Assembly (NCBI RefSeq): GCF_028858725.1
Contig: NC_084767.1
Coordinates: forward strand, 16,569,895-16,633,894
DNA from: Colius striatus
Lineage: Eukaryota > Chordata > Aves > Coliiformes > Coliidae
Length of the DNA: 64,000 nucleotides
Direction of reading: 5' to 3'
Notes under the pieces: generated by a model
Seen by the model: only the letters and a program-made list of their open reading frames with translations
Told to the model about the DNA's origin: nothing
The model's database searches: none
Program-made: the position numbers and the translations under genes
In this document: in pieces, positions 47,901-60,800 of the stretch
Layout of the letters: each line of letters starts with the position of its first letter
How positions within the stretch are numbered: position 1 is the first letter of the stretch

Positions 47901-50900
47901 AAATGAGAGGAAAATACACTCACATCAATTTGTATATTTTCTTGCTTTAGTAAAGGAGCTTGAAGGCATCGTTTTATTCCACATTGCAAATACTATGTCA
48001 TCAATAGAAACATGAGATCAGATTTAAGTATAAAACTGATGGAAAACAAATGTTGCAGCTGCATTTACACTGTACTGGCCAACAGCACATTGCAAACAGC
48101 AAGTTATTCAATACTTGCATTATCATACCATCAGGAGTGAAGTCTGGTAAACAACACTGCCTATAACAACTAACATAATCCCAGAGTCGTGGAAAACACA
48201 ATGGGGCTTTCTGAGCTCTCCCCTTCATTGATGGGCTGCCCATTGGCCTAGGAACTACGTGACAGTTGATCCAAGCACAGAGGTCACGCGGCACAACCTC
48301 CTACCACCAAAGGTGCGGCACCCTCATCCACCAGCAGCACAGCCCTGGGAACAGTCATACGGCGAGGAGCCAGGCAGGAGCTGTGGCCCATCAACAACTA
48401 AGGGCCCAGCCCACAGCCTCCTCCCTCTTTATGAGCTCCCAGAAGGCAGATGACAGTCCATGTGATACGCCCACCAAGTTGCAAACTACCACATCAGGAG
48501 GGCTTGCATTAAAAGTCCCGTACCTGTCTCCATACTATTTTAAGTATTACATTACAGAGAAGCTTGTGCTTCAGTGTCTTCCACCATAAATAATTATTAA
48601 AAACTTCATCCCCAAGAATATCACTAAGTTTGCTTTTATAAAAACACACCAAACAACTGAAATCTTCCTCACAATAAACTTCATATCCTCATCACAGGGC
48701 CAGGGGGAGGTCTACCCTTCCATCTGTTCTAAACTCAGGATTTCAGTGTTCTGCTCAACACTTCTCAGTGTGGCTGCAAGCAAATGAATGATTAAAAGCA
48801 AAATAACATCTGAAAGATAAGAAAATGACAGTAATATTCTTTTATAGTAAAGAAACACATCAAATAAAGATCCATTAATGTAGCTGATAAAGACTAGTTA
48901 CAATGTTGAGCAGGCTTCTGGATTTCACAAGGGTTTGGATTGGTTACCTAGATCAGATGAATTACTTCCTTCTAACCACAGACTACTTCCTGATGAAGTG
49001 AGCTGCTGTGTAACAAACCTGTCCTAGAATCCCTCAGTGCAGAAAAAACTTCACACTTTCACATCATAGATAACATTAGCAACATTTTAGATTTAGATTA
49101 TGTTTTTATCTAAAAAAAAGTTACTGAAAGTTCCTGTTAACAAAAAAATTTAATTGGGTGTACAGTGTAATGAAGCTTCCTTCAAGTGTCCAAGGCCACA
49201 AGAAACATTCAAAGCAGCTTGAACCAAGTCAGCTCACATAAGGTGCAATGCTTGTAATAAAAAACCTAGTTATCAGAGATACAATCAAATACAAGCTTCT
49301 TATGTAAACAACAGTGAATTATTAGTCTAAGCCAGAGTTACCCAAATTATGATCCAAGATAAACATCAGCAACACCGTAGTTGAAATGAAACGCTCTGAT
49401 AGCTGATGAGGCTTAGCAAACCTACTCACATCCTCATTTGTGTAGAAGAAAGTATCAATTAGTGCTACACTACCCTATACAGCTGTTTTCCTCTACAGAC
49501 TCTTGGACCTCCGGGTCTACCATCAACTTATTTTGCACAGCTGCATGTTACCCTACTCAAACTGAAATCCGCAAAAAAACAACAGGAATCCAGAAAAATT
49601 CAAGTTAACTGCTTCTGCAGCATATTCTGGTAACACAACCATAAACTTCTGCTAAAAATAAGATATTAAAATCTCTCCCAAGACATGGAGTCTCGGCAGG
49701 AGATTCTGAGAGATCGTCAGCAGTGGCTTGGTTATACTAGCAACTGTTTGCTACCTCACATGTTACAATGTCAGTTGCAAAAAAGAGGTTTCATTACTAT
49801 AATCTAACATATCACACACACATAAAAAAAATCCTGCTTCCTCCAATCTGTAGATTCCCCTTTCAGTTCTCAACACTTGGACTCAGCAGGAATTAACAAA
49901 ATAGAACACCATAAAATAAGGTTTCTAATAGAGACAGGAAAAAACCACATCAAATCAAAACAAATACAGCAGAAATTAAGTTCCTTGGAACTAGATCTTT
50001 CAAATAACTAAGCCTGGAAATCTACAGGGATAAAGCATGCATCATGATAATTAAGCTTTAACTTTCTAACAGCTGGAAATCAGTGTTTAGGAATCTGCCT
50101 TGAACAGCTGAAACACTTGTCTCATTAATCAGTGTCTTTAAGAAATCACAGCTCAGTGATAGTATCAAGGTCACCCACTCACAACGTTAAGGAACCCTGA
50201 GTCCGTCTGGGGAATGGGAGCAGCAGATTGTGTACAGGAGAAAGGCGGCGGTGGAAAGCTGTTGCAACTGCTGCTGCAGCCTCAAATTCAACTGCTGAGT
50301 GTGTTTCCAAACATAGATCAAATATGGATTTGAAGCTTAAGTCTCAGAAGATCTGGTCCTTCGGTATGACGAGCTTCAAGATAAAGCTTTTTTTAGATTT
50401 AAGACACCACAGTCTTTTAACGGGTGGCATTTTTGCTTCTGAACTGGATTTCTCTCTTTTTTTTTTTTTTTAAAATCAATCCTTATTTCTCTCAAAACCG
50501 AGCCACCACATTTACAGTAAGTTTATGACAAAATCTGAGACCTGAAAATAACAGCACCTAGTTGAACATCTCAACGGTTGCATTAGTTTTAACTGAAAGA
50601 ACACAAACACATTGACACTTTTAGTGTTATTTAGGTGAGCAAAATCAGCTATTCGTGTTATGCTATTCGCTGTTTTTAGAAGAAAGCCACCTGTACCTGA
50701 ATAGCCTTTAGATTGTGAACACTCAAGACTCTCTTTGTTTTCCTATACATCTGAAACTCTACAGCTCCTCGAGTTCTCGAGGACTTACACAAACATTACA
50801 CAGCACAAAACAACAACAAAATTCTTCTACGTTTCTTCTTCATTCTTCTACATTTCTTCTACAGGTTTCCTTGAAACGTTCCTGCCCGACTTTACCAAGC

Positions 50901-51427
50901 TATTTAAGCTCTTCACGACGGTAAAAAAATCCCCTTTACTTCCAATCACCGGCTCAGGGGCATCCCCCGAGCCCCACAGTTATTTCGCCTGCGTCAGGTC
51001 AAGCCTGTTGACTTAACGAGAGGCTACAAACGCGACGGCAAAGCACATCGAACCCTTCCTGAACAGGACAGAGGTCTGGAGGTTTCACCTGAACGCTCGG
51101 CACACGGCAGTTCTAAGAGGACGCAGGCCAGGGCCGGGCGCTGAAATGCCGGAGGCGTTCCCCGCAGCAAGCCCGACCGAAAGGAGCGCCGCCGGGTCCC
51201 TCACCACGGCCCCGACCGTGAGCTCCCCTCAGGCCGAAGGCGGAAACACGCATGCAGGAACGCCACACGCACGCAGGAGCCTTGTTAAGGTCAGGCTGCC
51301 GCATGGCTCAGGGAGAATTAAGTGTCTGTCCGTCCGGCCCCGCACCGCCCGGCCGCCGCGCAAGGGCTGGCTCCCCTCCTGCCCCCCGCGCCAAGGCTGG
51401 TTCCCACCCCAACCCCACGCCGCTCAC
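44938..51427 (-). other. Presumed FBXL21 intron 1
   Basis: About 6.5 kb between the CpG-island donor and the 44.94 kb acceptor. It is AT-rich, with a modestly GC-rich patch at 48.25-48.48 kb that resembles no family I know, a T-run at 50.457-50.471 kb and a small CT-rich tandem repeat at 50.82 kb. No CR1 copies were recognised. Confidence 0.4.
50820..50868 (+). repeat. CT-rich imperfect tandem repeat
   Basis: Repeats of ATTCTTCTACRTTTCTTCT; about three imperfect copies in FBXL21 intron 1, with no gene. Confidence 0.6.
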
Positions 51428-51622
51428 CGCCGCCTCCGCACGGTTCCCTGGTAGTGGCAGGGCCGAAGCCAGCCGCAGAGCAGGGTGAGCAGCCGCCAAA
51501 CACCCCAGAGCCCGCCGAGCGCCCTGGCCACACCGCCGCTCGCGGGGGGAGGAGCCGGCGGCCCCGCCGTGCCAGCGCGCAGGCGCCGTGGCGAGGCGGC
51601 GGCGCGTGACGGCAGGCGCCAT
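51428..51622 (-). other. FBXL21: Predicted FBXL21 first exon within the CpG island
   Basis: On the - strand a strong donor (GCGGCG/GTGAGC) ends an exon at 51428. An ATG at 51622, in the context GAAATGG, opens 65 stop-free codons that reach this donor in phase 0, matching the phase of the 78-bp exon at 44937. The exon is probably mostly 5' UTR; the in-frame extension is a possibility only. Its upstream limit (the start site) is not visible. Confidence 0.35.
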
Positions 51623-51651
51623 TTCGTGGCCGGGCGGCGCAGGAGGGCTCT

Positions 51652-51831
51652 ATGGCAGAGGCTGTGGAGCTGGCTGTACCGCCTGCTAGGCGGGGAGGAA
51701 GCCTGCCCGCAGACACTTCCACTATTCCTCTCGCCAGAGCGGCAGGGGCGGGTGGTTCTGAGGTCCATGCTGCAGGCTCTGCCTCCCACTCGTTTTCTGC
51801 TCGGTGGTTTTTGCATCGTTTCCTCACGTGA
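51652..51831 (+). other. Small + strand ORF (59 aa) in the CpG island; candidate divergent first exon
   Basis: The ORF runs from an ATG at 51652 (MAEAVELAVPPARRGG...) to TGA at 51829. A GTGAGA donor at 51828 overlaps the stop, so transcription away from FBXL21 could use this as a first exon. I recognise no protein family, and downstream exons were not found. It may be a divergent non-coding transcript or chance in GC-rich sequence. Confidence 0.2.
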
Positions 51832-51849
51832 GAAGTACCTGTAACCCCG

Positions 51850-54800
51850 TATCTCCTGTGAACTGGGGCATCCCCGGCGTTTGAAAACTGCCCCTTGAGC
51901 CCCCTCAGAAGGCTGTTTCCTCTAGGCGTTGCCATCTCTTGTCCCTCCTGTTGTAGCTCGGCCCCTGAGCTGCAGCTTTATGGTGCTGCAGGGAAGAACC
52001 CTTTAGTCCTTTCAGCCTGGAGACCCAAAATCCATGCAGGAGCAACACCCTTGTCTGAAGCCATGCATTTCTACCCCCAGCAGAACAACTTGGACTTCAA
52101 AAGAAAATGGTTACAAGCAGCTTTCACTGTTTTTTAGCAGCTTGTTCCCCAAAACAAGCCCGATTTTGCATTTGCTGTGCGTATCCTTGCAGCAACTTCT
52201 TCAAAACACTGCCAGGGCTGGCTGCTGGGTTGTATGTCCAAGCCACAGATGATGCAAGTTTAGTGAGGTATACATGTAAAAAATGGCAGGTTTTAATCTT
52301 GGTAGACAGTGCATAACAGCTCATCACTAGTCAGCATTTGTTCGTGGTGTAATTATGTCTGAACAGTTCAGCTTTTATTACCATCTGCTACCAAACAACC
52401 ACACATTTCCTGGCTCCTGCATAGAGCAGTAATTAACCAATAACAAGTCTTTACAGCATCTTTTTATGAAGAGATAATACTAAGCATGTGAAGCATTTTG
52501 GTGGTATCACAGATTATATCTGCCCTATATAAAAGCAATGCTGGCAAAATGCAGATGAGCGTTTGTGTGACATCAAAATGGGGTTTCTTCATTTGCGTCT
52601 GAAAAAAACAAAGAATGTTGAAGGACTAATGAAACAAACTGAATGGAGTATTTATCATTCAGTGACTGGCATCTTCAAAGTAAAAAATTTCTTGAAACAA
52701 AATGACAGGACACACCACACATTTCAAAATCAATTTAGTTTAGAAAATCTACCAAAACCACTCTTAACTATATGGTTCTCAACTGCTTTATTCAGACCTT
52801 GAAGGAAGTAATGATATTAAGTTCCTGGTAATTTTTTTTTGCAGGTCTTTTGTTCCTGGTACATGTTTTTAAACTGTTTTTTCAGTAAATGCTACACAAA
52901 GCACCTCTAACCTTAGAGTTGCTGTCTGTAGTCGGTAATAGAGGATAAACTGTAAACAGAGATTAATGGAGATTTGCAGCTAGTGTCTAAATCCACCAGT
53001 CACAAGTTTCTTTGAAACATTGCCAACAACCTTTGGGCTGCTGTACAAAAACAGGTCCAAGTGTACTTTAGAAAGATTCATATACACTAATCTCTGAGGG
53101 TTTCTGTATGGAAGAGATTCCTCTTTTCATCTAGTGTAGCACAGACATATACCTAATTTAAAATGAAGCATAGAATAGTATAGAAGAATCCCATGCATTT
53201 TATAGTGGTACTCATTGATCTAAAATTCTTGCAAGTATATGTGAACACAAACAACATCATAAGAAAAAAACCCTACCTCAGCTATGGATTTGTCAGTACT
53301 GGAAAGAAAGAAGCACACACATGGACACACACCAGGACTCTCTAACTTCTGGTGATCTTCAAGGTATCCCATATCTGGCACAGAGCTGCAGCTTGTATCT
53401 CCATGTCCTGCATCTCATACACAAGATGCAAAAAGCGGAAGGCAAATACAGTGCTGGTTATTCCCTCGCTTATCTAACTCATTGCTGTGGGCTGCCCACA
53501 CCATTCAGGCACTTGCAGTCAAGCTTGGCCTTCCTCCTGTGGTTGTTTGCCCCAGAGATTTACAGAAAGAGATACTCTACTCACATTGCATATTTATGGT
53601 GGTTACAGGAATATTTTGCATAGTATTTCACACGAGTTTCATAATATAGTCTTTCTGTACATCAGTCAACAGTGATATTCACTTTTTTTTATCATTGAGC
53701 TTTGAAGTAGTACTCAAGAAAAACAATTTGAGTAAACTCATTAGTTAATTAGTACAAGAAAGCTTTCACAAAATTGTTTTCTGAGACTGAAGAATGAACG
53801 TGCATTAATTCAACATCAGCAGGCCCTGCACTTGGAAGATTTACAAGAACTATGTGAAAAGTTAAAGACAAGTCTCTTGATATTATTGGCCATTTCTTAG
53901 TTTTCTAACAGAAGAACTCCAGAAATGAGAGGAAAGACTTGGAAAAATGAAGGAAATAAAGTCAACAATGTTTATGGTCAGCTCAAGTAGGCAGCCATGC
54001 AGTATCTTGTGCTGTACAACACTAGCTCAATACAGATAGTTCTCACAAAAAGAAATCCTTGTCAGCTTGTTTGGTATGCTAACTGCAGCATAACTGCATT
54101 TCATAGCAGGACAAATATATTTTAACAGAAGCCCTGCTTCATTTTCATTGTGGCCGTGATTCTGACAAATCCAAATAACCAAAGGATGCTCATGGTCACA
54201 TACCTGCTATCTCAAATTCTTAGGAGATAACACAGTGCAGGGCTTTGGTTGAAGTTTCGCACAGGCACCATCATTGCCATGCTGAGCTCGACTTTAGGAA
54301 GAACCATATATTTTGCAAACAGTATTAAAAACAAAATGACATACTGTCATTCTTCATTTAAAATTCAAAGATTCAAACTTTGTGATCAAACATTGCAGCT
54401 CTCACAATTTAAAACTTAACCAAGCAGACTGGAGTGACAAATTACAGTCGTGCCCAGAAAGTAGGTTAGTATGTCATGTTTACTGAAGGCTTTTGAGCTG
54501 CTCTGCTAGGCACCAACTGCTGCACAGGCAGATAAGAGGAAACAACCTGTCTTAGGAATAGAAATCACCCAAGTTCTTTTGTAAAAGTTTCTATAATCCA
54601 TGCTGAACCTGAAATCAAATGAGTGAAAACAATAGCTTATTTACAGGCCTTTTTGCAAATGCCCTGCTTCGTAAGAAAGAGTTAAAGCATGGGTTTATTT
54701 GGACAAATCTTTATGAGGTGCTATTAAGCTTTTAGAAGTGCAATAACAGTATAATATTAACCTCTTCAGAAAGAAGGATGAATTGCTAAAGGAAATAACT

Positions 54801-57800
54801 CAAAGTACATTGCAGTCCAGTCGTTTTGTTCAATTATGTGGGTATATAAGACGGTATATTACAGTTGTTTTATGTGTATGCTATATGTATGGCTTTCAGA
54901 CAAACTTGATAACAGGTACAGTTAACACTACCCATTAAATTGCAAAACAAACGTAAGAATGTTATTGACACAGATTCTGTTTGCACTTTCTGTGGAAAGA
55001 GCCATCACAAAGACATAGACATATTCACAGCTAGCTGTCTGAAAGTAAATTATGTAGAGATGCTGTATATCTGTAGTTTACTATAGGCTTGTCATTAAAA
55101 TCCCATTGGACAAATGTGTTTTAATCTCTTAATTTAAAAATATGTACATCATCTCTCACTAGCAGATAGTAGTTTTTCAATCATTAACTTTTTAATTAAG
55201 TTTCCAGTTGGGGCATCACAAGAGCTGGCTGGGGAGCAGCAGGGTACCACAGCCAGCTGGACAGAGGCCTCACCAACTAGCTCAGCAGGGCAGGGCAGAG
55301 CCACATTCAACCAAGAGTCCATATCATCAGACAAGTCCCTGGTGTTGAGGCTGGTCCAAGGTCAAGCCAGATCCCTAGCCCTGCACAGGAGCGGCAGGGG
55401 CTGCAGGCCAGAACTCGCTACAGCATTACTCAGGAAAGGTTTGAGGGCCTAGGGTGAACTTAAGTGGGCACCCTGGGCCCTGGGCAAGGGTGTGGGTGTG
55501 CTCCCAGATGAGGCTGATTGGGGTAATTAAAACCTATTAGGGTATTAATGTATTAGCACCCTGACACTTTCCATGGGTAACTGCCTGCTAATCCATGAAA
55601 CACATGTTATTTGATCATTTGCAGCATTAGGAGTAAATTGCGAGCTACTTCAACTTTTGGTTATTGGTGTTGCTATACAGGTTGTCATTTTGAGGTTTGG
55701 TTTTTTTTTTTTTAAAAAAGAGTTTCTCTTGATTCATATTTTTTGTGTCATTAATTATTTGATAAATATCACAGTGTGTCTGACTTGAGTAATGAAATCT
55801 TCAGAAAGGGCCATATCCACTTAAGTTCCGATAAATGTCTTTGAGTTGAACACACAATAAATCGTCTTTAATATGTTTTCTCGAATAGCTGTGGTTCTGA
55901 TTACCTGCTTTAACAAATAGATACTTTCCATACTGGAGAAATCACCAACCTTGCAGGACTAAGGCTGTCCAAAATAGGCAGCTGAAGATTTGATCTGATC
56001 AGAAAAACAGCTGATAATAGAACTAATTGATCATAAGTCAGCAGTGAAAGTAGAAGCAAACATTTTATGTTTTAATATTTGGAAAGACTTTGTAGTTTTA
56101 TAGCTGAATTATACCTCCAACAGCCTACCTATGAAGGCTGCAGAACCCTCTTTGGAAGATTTCAGAGCAGGTAAGCAAAATTTTGGTTAAGGATAGCCTA
56201 GACATACACAACTCTGCTTCAGAACAGAGAAGGGGATTCAGTAACCAATTAGGTTCACCTTCAATCTTATGTTTCAATCATTCATGCTCTCTTTATGTCC
56301 ATATCTCCTTTTTCTGCTACTGGTAAGTGCCCATGTTTTTTCAGAGTGGAGAAAATCTGTTCACCCAGTTGGCAGGAGAAGGAAGTAGGTTTGTTGCAGT
56401 TCCTCTGCCAGGAAATAAAACTGTAAGAATGACAAAGCTTTTGAAAAGGGTTTTGACCAGTGTCCTCTGCCCTTTTTGGATTTTTTCTATGGGGCCTAGG
56501 ATTCATGCATGGATAAAACAGTATGTTAGCTTGTCTTCTTTTGGTTCATATTTGAACCTTGCCTTCTTTTTTGGTTCATACTTGTGACAGTCTTTTCCAG
56601 AGACACGTTTCTGTTACTTTTTTTTCTGTAAAAATTGTTGGTTTTTGTTTTTTTTTTTTTTTAATGTTAGATCAATGGCCAGTGGTTGGTTGCTCTCTGG
56701 AGGTCTGGGGTTTTTAAACGCTCATTTTGTCGTTACTTTCAGGTGTTGCTATAGCATCAAGTGGTCACAAGAGGGAACTCACATATCAGCCTGTATGATT
56801 TATTTTTTGTGTTAAAACTCTGAGGACTCCACAGACCAATAAAGAGACTCTCTTAGGCTATGCACGTGTGTGGGACATGAAAGTGTGTATATATAAATCT
56901 AGATATATTTATATACCCATGCCTTTTAGGAATTAAATAAGGGAAACTATTCATAGGAATAAGGAACAATAACTGTAGCAGGCATGACAGCCCAAAAGAA
57001 CCTCAAAATGTCCCAGAAATAACTTTCTTACAGCTATATATCTGACACTCATGAGTATATGCTCATGGGTTGTGGTTTAGCTCTGTTTCTACACTGCAAT
57101 TTTATAAATCTCAAAACTAATACTAACTTAAAGTATCAGGACATGGATAGAGCAGAACATGCTCCCTCTGGCAGAACCTGACCAGGAGAAATTCACACCC
57201 ATAGTTTTGAGCACCTTCAGTTTTAACTGAAATAGTTTTGAATGGAGTTCTTTGCAAGCCTAAACTTGACTGTACTTGGGATCTGTCCCAGAATTTGTAG
57301 TGTTGAATGTACAGGTTTATTGTTTGATTGTTAATTGTGTTCAGTAAAGGAAAATTGTCAAACACTAATTAATTTCCAAATTCTGCTGGATGCCAGTGGC
57401 AGCAGCATGGATCGTGTCCAATCTGCTAAAGGCTCATTTTTCTAAAATAAAAGCCCTATAAATCCAGAGCTTTCTGACCTGACAGTTAATGTTGTATTCA
57501 AGAGCTTTGTGTCACACATCTTCCTACACTAATGTTACCACAAGTCGAGCACCTGGCTGGTAGTCCTGCTAATGTATTTGCAACTTCCTTTAAGAACATG
57601 TGTAATAAATGCCTGTAATAAACTGAGCACAGTATGGGACCTTTTCTTCGAACCCTTGCTGCTGTTTCTGTCCAACTGGTAAAGAAGACAGCTTACAAGA
57701 TAACCCCTGGCAGTTCAGGAGCTGGATTTGGACCTGGATTTGTTGACATTTCTGTTGTAGATGCTCAGGGTGGTTGATTTCCTAGGAATTGGTTGCAACC

Positions 57801-60800
57801 TTCCTATGTGAAAGTGAACTACCTTGCCTCACCCCTGGGGGGGATGTCTGGTCACTCACACAGTTCTCTTAAGCACAGCTGTGTCCAGCACAAATTGCAG
57901 TGTCCCTTTAGCTTATCCCATGGCTGTGAAGCTGTGCAAACTCACTGTGCTGTGCCAACATGAGAGGATAGTAGCTGCAGCATGCAGTCCTGTTGTTTTG
58001 TCTTTCAGATATGTCACGTCCCTTTTACACTTTCTGTTTTGTCCTCTGACCTTGTGAGTTCCTTAGTTATGTTCAACTTTTCTTTCTGTGCAACTGCTAC
58101 CCTTTGAATACAGCATTATGAAGAACATCCCCACTGTGGCTGGTGACGCTGCTACAGATGCAGTGGATATTGGCGACACATTAGTGATGTGTTGCAATGA
58201 ATTTGAGGCTCTTGAGAAAAGAGAAGGCCATAGGGCTGATTCCTAGAAGAACTATTATGCCTTTTGTTTGGGATCTGGGAGTAGATGTTTGGAGAGAGGC
58301 AAAAGTTTCGAGAAGCACAGAATGGATTCTGTTAAGCGATACTTGTTTATGCAGTGAGACACTGCAGATAGGAGAAGACAGCTTTCCTAACCTGAGCTTG
58401 CTTACTGAACCATGAATCATGTGGATATGTCAGTTTTGATAGATGGTAGAGCTGCTGGTCTTGAGAAGGTTACACATACCTAATCATTATCTATAATCTG
58501 CACATCTGGTTTATTATACCATCCCATTATTAATTTGATTGCACCACACCTGCATACCATTGTTCTGTTTGTTTAACTTGGTGGGTTAAGAAAGTTTGCA
58601 CAATCTAATGTTGAAGATCATCAAAGTTTGGGATTAGTCCAAGAAAATTAAAAATAATAGTGTTAAACTTCCAGCCAGGTGTGTAGTCATGAACATGTCT
58701 CGTGCTGTTAGATCTTGTCACGTGATACCACAACTTGGATGTAAGCAGAAACACACTGGCAGAGAGGTGAAGACTTTTTCAAGGCTGTATCTTTTAACGG
58801 CTATATTTTTGTGTGCCGTTGCTGATTCTAGACTCACTTGGTGTCTCAGTATGCTTTTAGATGCCCTTTACCACTGTAAATGTGTCTTTCTGTAATAAAT
58901 ACAGCCAAATTATGGAACTGGGTAGTCCTCCTTGGAAAAGGATATGGAATAGGATACTGTTGTCATACTGCAAGTCTGGACTGTAGCCACTCTCATCCTT
59001 TGATTAATCCGCAGTAACTGATCTTGCAGCTTGATCAGGAATTTTCGTAGGGGTCACTGCAAATACATAGTTACCAAAGTGTGAAGTAAGACCAAAGCAT
59101 GGCAATAACTGAACTTCATTTCACAATGGAGCCAGAAAAGTGCCAGCTGTAGAACTATGTGGTAGTGTTTAGTTGATTCTAAGAGACTATGAGAAAAAAT
59201 TTAATGAGAACAAACCACAGTTAGTCCTCATTATTAATTCTCCTAAGTTTTTCTCAGAACACCTCTTTCAAAAATAGTTTTTCCTTAGATTTCAGTTGCT
59301 GAAAATGAAAAACATTTCCCTAAGTTTTCCACTGAGAGTGTGAATAGATAGATACTACCTGAAGATATTTCTGTTTTAAAGACGCAACCATTTTAATCAT
59401 GCATTTAGCATGAAAAACATTGAGTTAGATCTTGTAAGAATTCATTACAGATCCATCCATTATATTTCCATATTAGACAAGACTTGTAAGGAGTCACTTA
59501 TGCCAGGTTTCTTTTCATTATTGATAAATCTGAAGAGGATGAAGCATGTTGGCACAACTGCTTACTTGGGTGTTGATTGAAAAGATACCTTTAATGAAGG
59601 TACTTAGAATTGGCCTTTGTGAACAGAAAAAAACAACAGCTTGTCCAAGTACAATTTAATGATATGCCTAAACTTACTTAACTGAGGGCATCCAGTACAG
59701 GTACAGTCCTGTTCTTCACCCTCTCACAGCTGTATGAATAGAGATAGAAAATGAAGGGTTACTTTTAGATTGGACAGTTTTCCATCCCACACAGGCCTGT
59801 GATTCCTGCATAGGAAACTTTAGTACAGCCAGGTTGTTCCAAAGCCTCAGGTATTTTCTAGTCACCGGGTCACCTCCTGGGGACAGCAGGTAGCAAAGCT
59901 GTCAGCACTGGTCAGTATCTTCAAACCACCACCCTGGGGAGCTTTTGGACCTTCTGTTGATATCTACTTCCCAATAACTTCAGTTACTTGTTTACAGCAG
60001 GAATTCTGTCTGTATTTTGACTCAGTACCTTTTAAGTGTCTTCATAAGGTATTTGTATTCAAGTGAATGACCCCTGCTAGGGCATGTAATTTTGATAAAA
60101 TATCTCTAGTATCAAACCAGTACCAGAGTAGGCTTCCATATGCCTACTAAGTATTTCCTGATGTATCCCTCTTGTATACATTCAGACAGAGGTTTTCTTC
60201 ATTCATTTTTTCATAGGTCCTGTTCTTTATATGAAATAAGTGTAAAATAAAAGTAAAATTCTCTGTTAATGTCTGTAGCTGATGTTGCCTTGCTCTCTGC
60301 GGTTGTGAGGCTGGCAGCAGAGCATTCCTGCAATGGACATCTCTTGCCCCTGCTTCACCCACATTGCTCCACTTCCTTGCTGGTGGCCCCTCATGCAAGA
60401 GGGTTTCTCAGTTTACTCTCTGGGGGTATTATATTGAAATATGTAGAATATGTGCTATATATACATAGCTTTTCTTAACTGCACACAGATCCGTGAGAGG
60501 ATTATTGGAATGGTGAAAGCTCAAGTAAATTATCCTTCCCTTGCCCATCTTGTCCTCTGTGGCCCATCAATGTCACAGAGTTTGCAAGGAAAAAGGAGAC
60601 CATAAAGCACCTCAGTTTCTCTTCCCTGTTCTCCAAAGCTGTTCCACAACTTTTGCTGCCTTAATCAGCCACCGATGAAGAGGATCATTGGGTCCTAAAT
60701 GCCTGTTTTCTTAAATCACTGTGAGATGTGCTAAAGCAACTGGTCTTTAGGGGTGTGTGTCTCTAAATAAATCATAATGATTAAATGCATTTTTACACTC

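Larger units (their letters stand above)
51110..51850. promoter_or_regulatory. CpG-island promoter of FBXL21, possibly bidirectional
   Basis: This is the only long stretch in the window that is both GC-rich and dense in CpG. It contains an NRF1-like GCGCAGGCGC (51577-51586), a YY1-like AAATGGCGC on the - strand (51616-51624) and a canonical E-box CACGTG (51825-51830). A - strand donor lies at 51428 and + strand donor-like sites at 51490 and 51828. Such islands usually mark a broadly used promoter, here at the 5' end of FBXL21. Confidence 0.65.

Noticed and set aside
51318-51935. 205-codon - strand frame across the CpG island
   Set aside because: Low-complexity Ala/Gly/Arg-rich translation in GC-rich DNA. 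It reaches the 51428 donor in phase 1, which does not fit the next FBXL21 exon, and it overlaps several other open frames.
55200-55520. GC-rich patch suspected to be a known repeat
   Set aside because: I could not match it to a family with confidence, so it is only mentioned within the surrounding stretch.
57595-57625. Paired AATAAA signals
   Set aside because: No coding sequence or exon structure leads up to them; the hexamer is common in AT-rich DNA.
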